In this document: positions 1 through 6,525 of the stretch, piece by piece
How the letters are laid out: every line of letters starts with the position of its first letter
Numbering within the stretch: the first letter of the stretch is position 1
Position numbers and translations under genes: made by a program
The notes under the pieces: model-generated
The model's input: the letters and a program-made list of their open reading frames with translations, nothing else
The model's database searches: none
Told to the model about the DNA's origin: nothing
Assembly: GCA_017883605.1 (NCBI GenBank)
Contig: JADGNH010000039.1
Coordinates: forward strand, 1 to 14,133
Reading direction: 5' to 3'
From: Methanobacteriaceae archaeon
GTDB taxonomy: Archaea; Methanobacteriota; Methanobacteria; Methanobacteriales; Methanobacteriaceae
Length of the DNA: 14,133 bases

Positions 1-7
1 TTGAGGT

Positions 8-127
8 TTAAATATTAGGGATTATATAAACTCCTAGATGAGGTTGTTCTTTGGAAATATCTTTATAATAAGTTCTTTTACCGGTTTTATTGTTTTTACC
101 TTCATATTTATCCCTTGATTTGACCAT
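8..127 (-). CDS. possible small lysine-rich protein (39 aa), unrecognised
   Basis: A short open frame begins with ATG at 127, only 10 nt after the stop codon of the nitrilase-family gene on the same strand, and ends with TAA at 8-10. The predicted 39-residue product is basic (about nine Lys), starts MVKSRDKYEG and ends with a hydrophobic GVYIIPNI tail. Codons show the purine-first bias typical of coding DNA here, and it is the only start-to-stop frame I see filling this interval. There is no clear ribosome binding site of its own (only ACAG before the ATG), so expression would depend on read-through from the upstream gene. I recognise no family. It could equally be chance; length alone gives little support. 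Confidence 0.3.
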   Translation of the reverse strand: MVKSRDKYEGKNNKTGKRTYYKDISKEQPHLGVYIIPNI

Positions 128-137
128 TCTGTTTAAT

Positions 138-965
138 TTACTTTTCCACCACATCATAAAGGTCTGTGCGCCTGTTGATTAAAACCGGTAGTTCTTTTCT
201 TACCTCAGCAATTCTGGAAATATTTATTTCTGCATAAATTATCTCCTCATCAGGACCTGACCGGGCTATTATGTCTCCCCAGGGATCTACCACCATTGAA
301 TGGCCGTAGGCAATGTATGAGAGGTTTTCATTTGAAGCAGGTGAGGCTGCAGCTACAAAAAACTGGTTGTCCACTGCTCTGCTGCGGACCAGTACTTCCC
401 AGTGGGCTGGACCGGTTTTCTGGTTAAATGCCCCGGGTATTACCATTAATTCCACACCTTTCAGGGCCATGAGCCTTAAAAGTTCGGGAAATCTGATATC
501 ATAGCAGATAGCAACCCCTAACCTACAGATCACTGTTTCCAGCACGGTAATCCGGTCTCCGGAGGTGATAGTTTCTGATTCTTTGAAGGATATCTCCCCG
601 GGAATATCTATATCAAAAAGGTGTAATTTGCGATGATGGCCTATTAAAACGCCCTCTGGGTTGAAGATGAAGCTGGAGTTGTAGATCTTTCCATCTTCAG
701 CTTCAGGGATGGAACCTGCCACCAGATGTAATTTAAATTTTCTTGCTGCAGCTGACACCACCTGGAGGGTCCTGCTGTCCGTCCTGTTTTCAGCATATTC
801 CCTAAACTTCTCATTATCGTAGGGGCAGTTGAACATTTCCGGTAATATTACCATATCCGCCTTATTTTGGGCGGCTTCCCGCATCATATTCACTGCTTTT
901 TTGATGTTTAAAGCTTTATCATCCACCACCTTCATCTGGCATACAGCAATTTTAAAGTATTTCAT
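138..965 (-). CDS. carbon-nitrogen hydrolase, Nit2/omega-amidase-like
   Basis: A complete nitrilase-superfamily hydrolase of 275 residues, the normal length for a single-domain member. The catalytic triad is visible: Glu43 in ILPEMF, Lys113 in HRKLHLFDID and Cys154 in ICYDIRFPE. The block RKLHLFDIDIPG followed by FKESETITSGD, and the late GHSMVVDPWG, match the Nit2/omega-amidase branch better than nitrilases or cyanide hydratases. Known Nit2 enzymes hydrolyse alpha-ketoglutaramate and alpha-ketosuccinamate to the keto acid and ammonia; the exact amide used here is inference. The protein is cytosolic, with no signal peptide or membrane segment. The start at 965 is supported by GGAGAT complementary to 971-976, 5 nt upstream. 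It is followed on the same strand by a possible 39-residue frame; the alpha/beta hydrolase gene lies upstream across a 227-nt AT-rich gap, so a shared operon is doubtful. Confidence 0.9.
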   Translation of the reverse strand: MKYFKIAVCQMKVVDDKALNIKKAVNMMREAAQNKADMVILPEMFNCPYDNEKFREYAENRTDSRTLQVVSAAARKFKLHLVAGSIPEAEDGKIYNSSFIFNPEGVLIGHHRKLHLFDIDIPGEISFKESETITSGDRITVLETVICRLGVAICYDIRFPELLRLMALKGVELMVIPGAFNQKTGPAHWEVLVRSRAVDNQFFVAAASPASNENLSYIAYGHSMVVDPWGDIIARSGPDEEIIYAEINISRIAEVRKELPVLINRRTDLYDVVEK

Positions 966-1047
966 CTATGATCTCCATTAATTTCTTTATTTTTATTTTT
1001 AAATAAAATTCATCAATTGGTTTTTGATGAGTTTACGAATTATTAAT

Positions 1048-1124
1048 TAAATCTGCTAATTAATCATTAAACCTACTTACTAATCTAAATCTGCTAATTA
1101 TTTCCATTAAAATCTACTAATTTT
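1048..1124. repeat. degenerate direct repeats around an AATCTGCTAATTA core
   Basis: The core AATCTGCTAATTA occurs at about 1050-1062 and 1088-1100, with a period of 38 nt. A third, diverged copy reading AATCTACTAATTT begins at about 1111. The repeats lie in the spacer between the nitrilase-family gene and the alpha/beta hydrolase gene. They look like decayed tandem duplication and do not form an obvious hairpin. Confidence 0.5.
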
Positions 1125-1192
1125 TAGGTCTGTTATGTTCATCTATTTAAAACCATTAATTTACTCTAACCATTTATTAGAAGAAACTTTCT

Positions 1193-2203
1193 TTAAATAT
1201 TTCCATTTATTATCATTTCCTTTACCGGTGTTCCGTCACTCCACAGGCCCATATACCTCTGCTGTGAAGTATTGCCCAGGGCATATTCTCGATTCTGGCC
1301 ATAAAAAGCAGCGCCGCACAGGCCATCAAAGAGTTTCCAGGTCCCATAGTAATCCAGGGAACTGGTGAGTAGATATAAATTATCATCCCGGATCTGGATT
1401 TGAGATGCCAGGGGAGCGAAATGATCAGCGCTTAAGGGAGGATAACCATGATCATCACTTACCATTAATACGTAGTTCTTGTTTTCCTTCTGAATCTGGG
1501 TGGTCTCCAGGTAAATTTTTTTAGCATCACCGTCACCTACCCAATCATCCTTATCCCCGGCCAGGGTCAAAAGCAGGGTGTTTGAAGGTACTTTACTGAG
1601 ATCTGAGAGGAGGGGACCCATGGTGTCATTTGTAGAACGTGATTTTCCTGGTTCCACACAGAAAACAGCTTTTGGTTGGGGAAGACCCTGGGAAGCTGCC
1701 AGAGCCGCCATGTTAATGCTGATAAGTCCTCCCGCCGAGTGGCCAACAATGGCAAACCGGTCAAGGTCTGGTTTAACATGTCCTCCACCTTCTAAAACCC
1801 CTATGGCATCTTTAACAGCCTGTATAGAATTAGGGGTGAACTCATCAGAGGAGCTGGTTATACTTTCCTGATAGCGGGGAAAGATTACGATGTTTCCCTG
1901 CTTCACCAGATGCTCAATCCAGGCCTGATAAATCAGGGGGTTGAAGGCAGCCCAGCCGTGGTTAAAAACAATGACCGGTGCGGAGTCTGGAGTTGGTGCC
2001 GCCGGTTCATATATCCAGTACTGATGGGCTCCACTGCCGTAGCTGGTCTTGATCATCCCAGCATGGGTGTAATTCGAGCCTCCCGGTCCTGAAGTGGGTT
2101 GAGATGGTGGTGCTGGTTTAAATGCCTGAGATACCATTAAAATAGTCCCTGTAACCAACAATATTAAGATTAATATTATAAAATAGCGAAATTTATTTTC
2201 CAT
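1193..2203 (-). CDS. membrane-anchored alpha/beta hydrolase (dienelactone/PAF-acetylhydrolase-like)
   Basis: A 336-residue protein with one N-terminal hydrophobic segment (about residues 7-26) and no lipobox cysteine, followed by a Pro/Ser/Gly-rich linker (30-45). This suggests an uncleaved anchor with the catalytic domain outside the membrane. The alpha/beta-hydrolase core shows an HGW oxyanion motif (82-84), a GHSAGG nucleophile elbow with Ser156, and a likely acid residue in AGDKDDWVG (Asp217-220). The catalytic His is probably His252 in DDHGYP or the nearby His261. The order and spacing fit the chlorophyllase/dienelactone hydrolase/PAF-acetylhydrolase group of esterases, but the substrate cannot be read from the sequence. 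A TATA-like element sits 18-27 nt before the ATG, so translation is probably leaderless. It diverges from the mntA-hepT genes. Confidence 0.82.
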   Translation of the reverse strand: MENKFRYFIILILILLVTGTILMVSQAFKPAPPSQPTSGPGGSNYTHAGMIKTSYGSGAHQYWIYEPAAPTPDSAPVIVFNHGWAAFNPLIYQAWIEHLVKQGNIVIFPRYQESITSSSDEFTPNSIQAVKDAIGVLEGGGHVKPDLDRFAIVGHSAGGLISINMAALAASQGLPQPKAVFCVEPGKSRSTNDTMGPLLSDLSKVPSNTLLLTLAGDKDDWVGDGDAKKIYLETTQIQKENKNYVLMVSDDHGYPPLSADHFAPLASQIQIRDDNLYLLTSSLDYYGTWKLFDGLCGAAFYGQNREYALGNTSQQRYMGLWSDGTPVKEMIINGNI

Positions 2204-2220
2204 AACTTACTTTATGTAAT

Positions 2221-2230
2221 TTATTTATAA
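2221..2230 (-). promoter_or_regulatory. TATA box for the alpha/beta hydrolase gene
   Basis: Read on the minus strand this is TTATAAATAA, centred about 23 nt upstream of the ATG at 2203. Archaeal transcription normally starts about 25 nt downstream of the box centre, so the transcript would begin at or next to the start codon. No good Shine-Dalgarno site is present, in agreement with a leaderless mRNA. Confidence 0.5.
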
Positions 2231-2291
2231 AAAATTTTATTATACAATCTATCCATAAATGATAACATAGAAATAGAGAAAAGGAACCAAA

Positions 2292-2326
2292 GTGGTGGAT
2301 CAATCCAGCCACAAGTCTCTGGAGAC
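2292..2326. promoter_or_regulatory. two adjacent inverted repeats upstream of the mntA TATA box (putative operator)
   Basis: The first inverted repeat (2292-2312) pairs GTGGTGGAT with ATCCAGCCAC around a CA centre, with one bulged base. The second (2315-2326) is the perfect GTCTC-TG-GAGAC. It ends one base before the TATA box at 2328-2336, so a protein bound there would overlap the transcription-factor-B recognition position. This is a typical place for autoregulation of a toxin-antitoxin operon, but which protein binds is unknown. Confidence 0.5.
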
Positions 2327-2327
2327 A

Positions 2328-2336
2328 TTTATATAA
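2328..2336 (+). promoter_or_regulatory. TATA box for mntA-hepT
   Basis: TTTATATAA is a near-consensus archaeal TATA box. Its centre predicts transcription starting around 2357-2360, practically at the ATG at 2360. The mRNA is therefore leaderless, or translation begins at the next in-frame ATG (2414), which has AAAGGAAAG just upstream. Confidence 0.6.
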
Positions 2337-2359
2337 AAAATGACATCAGGAAGGTGTTA

Positions 2360-2794
2360 ATGGTGCAGAGTGTTAAGAGATATGAAATAACTTATTCCCA
2401 AAGGAAAGAAATCATGGATAACATCTCCTCCACTTTAAAAGCAAAAGAGGAGATTATTTTCGCCTATATTCATGGATCATTCCTGGAAAATCTTTTCCGT
2501 GACGTGGATCTGGCCATTTATCTTGATGAGATGTTATCTAAAAAGGAGGCCCTCCACTTTGAACTATCGCTGGAGAGAGAACTTGAAGAAGAGATTATTT
2601 TCCCTGTTGATGTTAGAACACTGGAATATTCACCTCTACACTTTAGATTCAATGTTTTTAAGAGTGGAAAACTACTTTTCAGTAAAGATGAAGAGGTTAG
2701 AAGTGATTTTTTATCCCTGAGTCTGGTGGAGCATCATGACTTCAATTTTTACAGAAAAAGGTACAGGAGAGAAACCCTTGGCATTGAAATTTAA
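2360..2794 (+). CDS. mntA: MntA-type nucleotidyltransferase antitoxin
   Basis: A minimal nucleotidyltransferase of 144 residues from this start. The polymerase-beta-fold signature is clear: AYIHGSF followed eight residues later by the metal-binding pair in RDVDLAIYLDE, and a third acidic residue in FPVDVRTL. In characterised MntA-HepT modules the enzyme transfers AMP groups to a tyrosine of the HEPN toxin, silencing its RNase. The partner gene follows directly, overlapping the end of this frame. Three starts are possible: GTG 2354, ATG 2360 or ATG 2414. I chose 2360 because the GTG lies inside the sequence GGAAGGTG, which is itself Shine-Dalgarno-like, and the shorter version would trim the usual N-terminal helix. 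Strong TATA and inverted repeats precede it. Confidence 0.85.
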   Translation: MVQSVKRYEITYSQRKEIMDNISSTLKAKEEIIFAYIHGSFLENLFRDVDLAIYLDEMLSKKEALHFELSLERELEEEIIFPVDVRTLEYSPLHFRFNVFKSGKLLFSKDEEVRSDFLSLSLVEHHDFNFYRKRYRRETLGIEI

Positions 2795-3203
2795 TGAAGA
2801 AAAAGTGGCTACATTATCATCTGAAATATTTAATTCTTTAGAAGGTTTAAGAGATATTTCTAGCTTTTCGAAGAAAGAATTTTTAAAAGATCGCCATTTG
2901 CGGGCTAGTGCTAAATACTATCTCATAGTCTCCATCGAGGCTGCAATTGACTTATCTAATCATCTTATCTCAAGAAACAATTTTCGAATACCAGAAAGTT
3001 ATGCTGATACCTTTAAAGTAATGGCGGAGGTAAATGCTTTATCTGACGGTTTGGCTGAAAAATTAATAGAAATGGCTAAATTTAGAAACAGATTGGTACA
3101 CATTTACTGGGAAGTGGATGATGAAATTATCTATGATATCATAAATGAAGACATACGGGATATTGAAGAGTTTCTTCAAAGTTTTAAGGAATTCTTAAGA
3201 TAA
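2778..3203 (+). CDS. hepT: HepT-like HEPN toxin ribonuclease
   Basis: An all-helical HEPN protein with the diagnostic motif FRNRLVHIYW. The Arg, with His five positions later, forms the RX4H RNase centre, and the Tyr two residues beyond the His is the one AMPylated in known HepT proteins. The stretch SIEAAIDLSNHLIS is also characteristic. The likely role is an mRNA- or tRNA-cleaving toxin held inactive by MntA. The longest frame begins at ATG 2736 and would overlap mntA by 59 nt, but its first 14 residues (MTSIFTEKGTGEKP) do not resemble HepT. TTG 2778 has GGAGA at 2766-2770, 7 nt upstream, and gives a family-like N-terminus (ALKFNEEKVATL), so I chose it; TTG 2784 is also possible. Either way it is translationally coupled to mntA. 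Confidence 0.85.
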   Translation: MALKFNEEKVATLSSEIFNSLEGLRDISSFSKKEFLKDRHLRASAKYYLIVSIEAAIDLSNHLISRNNFRIPESYADTFKVMAEVNALSDGLAEKLIEMAKFRNRLVHIYWEVDDEIIYDIINEDIRDIEEFLQSFKEFLR

Positions 3204-3262
3204 TCTTTAGATAGATAATTAATGGTGATATACCTGAAGCTCTTCATTAATTGATAAATGAA

Positions 3263-3287
3263 GTCCAGAGACAGTTCTATAAATTTA
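3263..3287 (+). promoter_or_regulatory. promoter of the TIR gene with a GTC-CAGA-GAC element
   Basis: A TATA-like CTATAAATTTA (3277-3287) is preceded by GTCCAGAGAC (3263-3272), which resembles the GTCTCTGGAGAC palindrome placed in the same position before mntA. The predicted leader is about 35 nt and carries GGAG at 3330-3333, 8 nt before the ATG. Confidence 0.4.
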
Positions 3288-3341
3288 TAATATGAACTAA
3301 TTACATGAAGATAAGCTTTCTATCTAATTGGAGTCAAATAA

Positions 3342-3749
3342 ATGTTCGAAGAAGAATCCAGAACTTACAAACTTTTTATTAGTCACCTGGACAGGGATGA
3401 TGAGGAATACAACCGTTTTTTGGATAAATTGTCCGCATCCTACGATTTTGAATATGAAGACCGGACAGTTCGGGGTAAAACCCTTCCTGATGAACTTTTA
3501 AAGCAGATGGAACCGGTGGATGTGGTGGTTATCCTTTCCGGACTTTACTCCAAAAACCGGGAATTAATCCAGAGACAGATCGACGCCGCCCTGGAACTTA
3601 AAAAGCCCATAGTAGTTATCCGGCCTTATGGGATGGAAAATGTACTCCCCAGCCTAGAGAAGATTGCCACTGAAGTGGTAGGGTGGAACACGCCCTGTAT
3701 CGTAGACGCCATAGTTGAAAGTTCACCTTACGATGATTTTATAGATTAG
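3342..3749 (+). CDS. stand-alone ThsB-like TIR-domain protein
   Basis: A 135-residue protein that is essentially one TIR-like domain of the Thoeris ThsB type (the family formerly called DUF1863). Visible landmarks are YKLFISH at the first strand (residues 9-15), VVVILSGLYS (61-70), RQIDAALELKKPIVVIRPYG (78-97) and the late VVGWNTPCIVDAI (112-124). Members of the family make NAD-derived signals or act in defence. Oddly, the position of the expected catalytic Glu (the E of the usual xxEID pattern) is Gln79, so this copy may be catalytically inactive or use Glu74. No ThsA or other recognisable effector lies beside it. The domain is complete although shorter than ThsB proteins with extensions. 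It is cytosolic, with its own promoter and GGAG site. Confidence 0.78.
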   Translation: MFEEESRTYKLFISHLDRDDEEYNRFLDKLSASYDFEYEDRTVRGKTLPDELLKQMEPVDVVVILSGLYSKNRELIQRQIDAALELKKPIVVIRPYGMENVLPSLEKIATEVVGWNTPCIVDAIVESSPYDDFID

Positions 3750-3804
3750 GTAATTGGATTTATAGATATAAGGTAAATTAAATTTATAGGATTAAATAGA
3801 ATTT
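3735..3804. repeat. degenerate tandem repeat including the TIR gene 3' end
   Basis: A unit of about 21-24 nt with the core GATTTATAGAT followed by GGTAA occurs at 3735-3755 (the last codons and stop of the TIR gene), 3756-3779 and, more diverged, 3780-3804. The spacer thus seems to have grown by duplication of the end of the coding region. Confidence 0.45.
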
Positions 3805-3864
3805 GATTATAGGATAGTATAAATTGTATAATTATGCCTTTAATGAAATGAGGGAGAACGTATC

Positions 3865-4077
3865 ATGAGCTGTTACATCAGACATATGAAAGGTTTCCTG
3901 GAAGAGGTGGACATCAAACCGGAAACCAAAGAAGATCGTAAAAAGGTGGACCTAGCCATCCGGGAGGTCATCGGCAAAGGCCGTGGAGATAAGTGCAACG
4001 AAGTCTGGCGGGAAGTCAAATTATGGCTCCAGGATGAAGAGAAAAAGAATGAACTGGCGGATAAATTAAGGAATTAG
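3865..4077 (+). CDS. conserved small protein (70 aa) with Cys/His N-terminus, methanogen-type
   Basis: A 70-residue charged, mostly helical protein. It starts SCYIRHMKGFLEE, contains DLAIREVIGKGRGDKC in the middle and VWREVKLWLQDEEKK near the end. I associate this layout (Cys-x3-His near the start, a central Cys before a Trp-containing helix, Lys/Glu-rich tail) with an uncharacterised family in methanogens, from memory and without a search. Cys3, His7 and Cys44 could bind a metal, but three ligands are only suggestive. The start is supported by GAGGGAG at 3850-3856, 8 nt upstream, and a TATA-like TATAAATT near 3820. GC-rich third positions compared with its spacers support real coding. It lies between the TIR gene and the MoxR gene, each separated by over 100 nt, so it is probably its own transcript. 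Confidence 0.72.
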   Translation: MSCYIRHMKGFLEEVDIKPETKEDRKKVDLAIREVIGKGRGDKCNEVWREVKLWLQDEEKKNELADKLRN

Positions 4078-4210
4078 AACCTCTTAACAGTCGTAATTCT
4101 TAAAAATTTATTATTCTTGTACTATTTTAATTCTTATATACTATCTTTCAATCTTTTACTATTTTTAAACTTCAAACTAATTTTTAATATTATAAAGTGT
4201 TTACAAATAA

Positions 4211-4235
4211 TTTCTTTTTTAATAGATATTTTTTT
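4211..4235 (+). terminator. oligo-T terminator after the 70-aa protein gene
   Basis: Two T-runs (4215-4220 and 4229-4235) lie within 25 nt in the spacer before moxR. Archaeal RNA polymerase terminates at such oligo-U stretches without a hairpin. The rest of 4078-4323 is plain AT-rich DNA with no reading frame I can support. Confidence 0.4.
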
Positions 4236-4270
4236 AACAGTGGACACCAATTATATGATCTTGTAGGTAG

Positions 4271-4298
4271 AATAAAAAATTATTTAAATAAAAAATTA
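4271..4298 (+). promoter_or_regulatory. promoter region of moxR with a short direct repeat
   Basis: AATAAAAAATTA occurs twice (4271-4282 and 4287-4298), flanking TTATTTAAATA, which is the best TATA candidate for the gene starting at 4324. That would give a leader of roughly 15-20 nt containing GAGAAGA as a weak ribosome binding site. Confidence 0.35.
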
Positions 4299-4323
4299 GT
4301 CCATAATATAAGAGAAGATAATC

Positions 4324-5172
4324 ATGAAAACTGATAATCTTACGATTGAGTCCATAGAAAAGGCTTTAGTTGAAACTGGCTACATTCCAGATGATACCAT
4401 AGCTACCACTCTTTTTTTGTCCTTTAAACTAAAAAAACCCCTGCTGGTGGAGGGACCTCCCGGGACAGGTAAAACAGACCTTTCTAAAGCTGTTTCCAGG
4501 GCATGTAAACGAGATTTCTTCCGGGTGCAGTGTTATGAGGGCATCACCTTTGAACAGATTGTGGGGGAGTGGAACTATCAAAAGCAGCTCCTTCACCTGG
4601 AGATGTCCCGTATCAAGGACTTAAACAAGGATGTTTTCGGAGAGGAGTTTTTTATCAAAAGACCCCTCCTGTCGGCATTTATCAACCAAAATCCGTCGGT
4701 TCTTTTAATAGATGAAATAGACAAGGCTGATGAGGAAGTGGAGAGTTTTCTGCTCCAGGCTCTGGGAGAGAAGGAGATCACAGTCAACGACCTGGGAACC
4801 TTTGACCTCCAAAACGATCTCCTGGTGATCATGACCTCCAACTCCCAGCGAATGCTTTTAGACGAAACAAAGGACCGCTGCCTCTTTCTCTATATTAACT
4901 ATCCCACCTTTGAGCGGGAGGTGGAGATAGTCAGATCCCAGGTACCGGAGGCATCCCCTCAGATAGTGGAAGCGGTGGTCCGCATGATCCAGGATATGAG
5001 GGAGCTTAACCTGTTGAAGAAGCCTTCCATCAGGGCTGCTGTTGACTGGGTTAAAACCATGCTGGCATTTGGCCGAGAGGAAATAGATGATGAAACCTTA
5101 AAAGAGACCATGGGAGTGATCCTCAAAAGTGAGGAGGACAAAATCAAGGTCCAAAACCGCTTTTTTAAGTGA
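4324..5172 (+). CDS. MoxR-family AAA+ ATPase
   Basis: A 282-residue single-domain AAA+ protein, the usual MoxR length. Walker A is GPPGTGKT (residues 44-51), Walker B VLLIDEID (126-133), sensor-1 Asn is in IMTSNSQ (Asn173), an arginine finger is in TKDRCLF (Arg185), and sensor-2 Arg is in KPSIRAAV (Arg237). All residues for ATP binding and hydrolysis are present, so it is predicted to be an active hexameric ATPase. MoxR proteins act as chaperone-like factors that mature or remodel partners, typically together with a VWA protein encoded next door, as here (the next gene). The inserted loop around 95-115 (DLNKDVFGEEFFIK) is ordinary for the subgroup. The pair CoxD/CoxE and RavA/ViaA are the best-known relatives, but the client here is unknown. 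Confidence 0.9.
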   Translation: MKTDNLTIESIEKALVETGYIPDDTIATTLFLSFKLKKPLLVEGPPGTGKTDLSKAVSRACKRDFFRVQCYEGITFEQIVGEWNYQKQLLHLEMSRIKDLNKDVFGEEFFIKRPLLSAFINQNPSVLLIDEIDKADEEVESFLLQALGEKEITVNDLGTFDLQNDLLVIMTSNSQRMLLDETKDRCLFLYINYPTFEREVEIVRSQVPEASPQIVEAVVRMIQDMRELNLLKKPSIRAAVDWVKTMLAFGREEIDDETLKETMGVILKSEEDKIKVQNRFFK

Positions 5173-5266
5173 TAATTAAAATAATTTCTAAACTGATAAA
5201 GATAATGATTCCTCAGATGAAAATAATGCTTTCAAAGTAAAGAAAGATGCATTCCAAGTGATTATA

Positions 5267-6421
5267 ATGATAAAAAAACTGGCAGAGTTCTCAGGAATTC
5301 TGCGGGATAACGGCATACCTGCCAGCATCAGAAGCACCAGGACAGCCTATGAAGCCTGGGGAATTATTGGAAAAGATGAGGATGTTTTAGAGGACGTTCT
5401 GGCCTCCATATATCTAAAAGACTACCGGAAGCGGGACAAGTTCCAGGAACTTTATAACTCTTTTTTTGGGAAAAAGGGAGATGAAGAAGAAGATGGTGAA
5501 AGTGAAGGTGAATCCAACTCCAGCAACTCTTTGAGATCAAGAAAATTCCTGAAAGCTTATAACTATTCCATCGAAGTACAGGATCCTCCTGAAGTAAAAA
5601 TGGAGAGATTGGAAGAAGATAAAATTAATTATACCCCACCTCTGAATGATTACCTTAATCAGGATGGTGATAATTCTGACCTCCTGGAAAGGGATATAAA
5701 TACCCTGAAATCCTTTGAACCAGAACTTTTAGACCTCTGCCAAAAGCTGGGTAGAAAGATTGCCAACAGAAGGGTGAGGAGACATCAAAAATCCAGGAAT
5801 ATGAGGCCTGATATCAGGAGGACCATCCGGAAAAATCTGAAATATGGGGGGGCCCTTATAGAACTGGTGAAGAGTAAACCCAAAATTAAAAAGAGTGATC
5901 ATTTTTTTCTTTCTGATATCAGCGGTTCCTGTGACTGGATAAGCAACTGGTTTTTTTGCATGGTCTACGCTGCCCAGAGTTCATTCCGTAACGCCCGAAC
6001 ATTTGAATTCGACAACAAGACCATGGAAACCACCAGCGCCCTGGATGAGCTCAACCTTTTAGACGCCTTTATCCAGGTCAGGGATTTGCGTTATAAAAAC
6101 ATGATGGTCCACGGAACCTCCAACATGTACCAGGCATTTAAAAGTTTTAAAGATAGGGCTAAGCTAAACCGGAAGTCTGTGGTAATCATTTTAAGCGACT
6201 GCCGAGACTGGGCCGGGCCCAAAGCTGAAGGTAAACCCCTAAGCGCAGATCTGATCCAGCATATGGCTGAAAGGTCCCGGAGGGTGATGATCTTAAATCC
6301 TGAACAAAAAAAGAAGTGGAACGTGGTTGACAGCTGTGTTTCCCACTATGAAGATGTTGGGGCAGATTTTTTTGAAGTAAGAAATCTGGAACAGCTGGCC
6401 GACTTTATAAGTGAAATATAG
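5267..6421 (+). CDS. VWA (CoxE-like) protein, partner of MoxR
   Basis: A protein of about 384 residues with a C-terminal von Willebrand A domain of the CoxE type. The N-terminal third is helical and is followed by a strongly acidic Ser/Glu/Asn linker. The basic segment RRTIRKNLKYGG comes just before the VWA domain, as in CoxE proteins. The metal-ion-dependent adhesion site is intact: DISGS, then HGTSN with the Thr, then ILSDCRDW with the Asp. The family motif ILNPE...W is also present. It probably works as the Mg-dependent adaptor that brings clients to the MoxR ATPase encoded 94 nt upstream. I chose the ATG at 5267 because the GTG codon three codons earlier (5258) lies inside the sequence AAGTGAT, which looks like the ribosome binding site itself. 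Confidence 0.88.
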   Translation: MIKKLAEFSGILRDNGIPASIRSTRTAYEAWGIIGKDEDVLEDVLASIYLKDYRKRDKFQELYNSFFGKKGDEEEDGESEGESNSSNSLRSRKFLKAYNYSIEVQDPPEVKMERLEEDKINYTPPLNDYLNQDGDNSDLLERDINTLKSFEPELLDLCQKLGRKIANRRVRRHQKSRNMRPDIRRTIRKNLKYGGALIELVKSKPKIKKSDHFFLSDISGSCDWISNWFFCMVYAAQSSFRNARTFEFDNKTMETTSALDELNLLDAFIQVRDLRYKNMMVHGTSNMYQAFKSFKDRAKLNRKSVVIILSDCRDWAGPKAEGKPLSADLIQHMAERSRRVMILNPEQKKKWNVVDSCVSHYEDVGADFFEVRNLEQLADFISEI

Positions 6422-6452
6422 AAGTTTAAAACCTGATTATAAGAAATATGTG

Positions 6453-6500
6453 GGCTATTTCCACAAAATCACTATTGGCTATTTCCACAAAATCACTATT
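6453..6500. repeat. perfect 24-bp tandem duplication
   Basis: The 24-bp unit at 6453-6476, starting GGCTATTTCC and ending TCACTATT, is repeated exactly at 6477-6500. It lies 32 nt after the stop codon of the VWA gene. Confidence 0.85.
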
Positions 6501-6525
6501 TTTATTTTGATATTTTATTTTGATA
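6500..6525. repeat. perfect 13-bp tandem duplication, T-rich
   Basis: The unit TTTTATTTTGATA occurs at 6500-6512 and 6513-6525, directly after the 24-bp tandem repeat. Its T-tracts on the plus strand could serve as the transcription terminator of the moxR-VWA unit. The remainder of the spacer up to 6696 is AT-rich, including a short (AAT)n run near 6560. Confidence 0.8.

Noticed and set aside
1..18. C-terminal end of a plus-strand gene entering the window
   Set aside because: Only five codons before TAG would lie inside the window, so there is nothing to support it.
1578..1871. 97-codon plus-strand frame across the alpha/beta hydrolase
   Set aside because: It is the complement of the GHSAGG region of a convincing hydrolase, and its composition is that of an antisense shadow.
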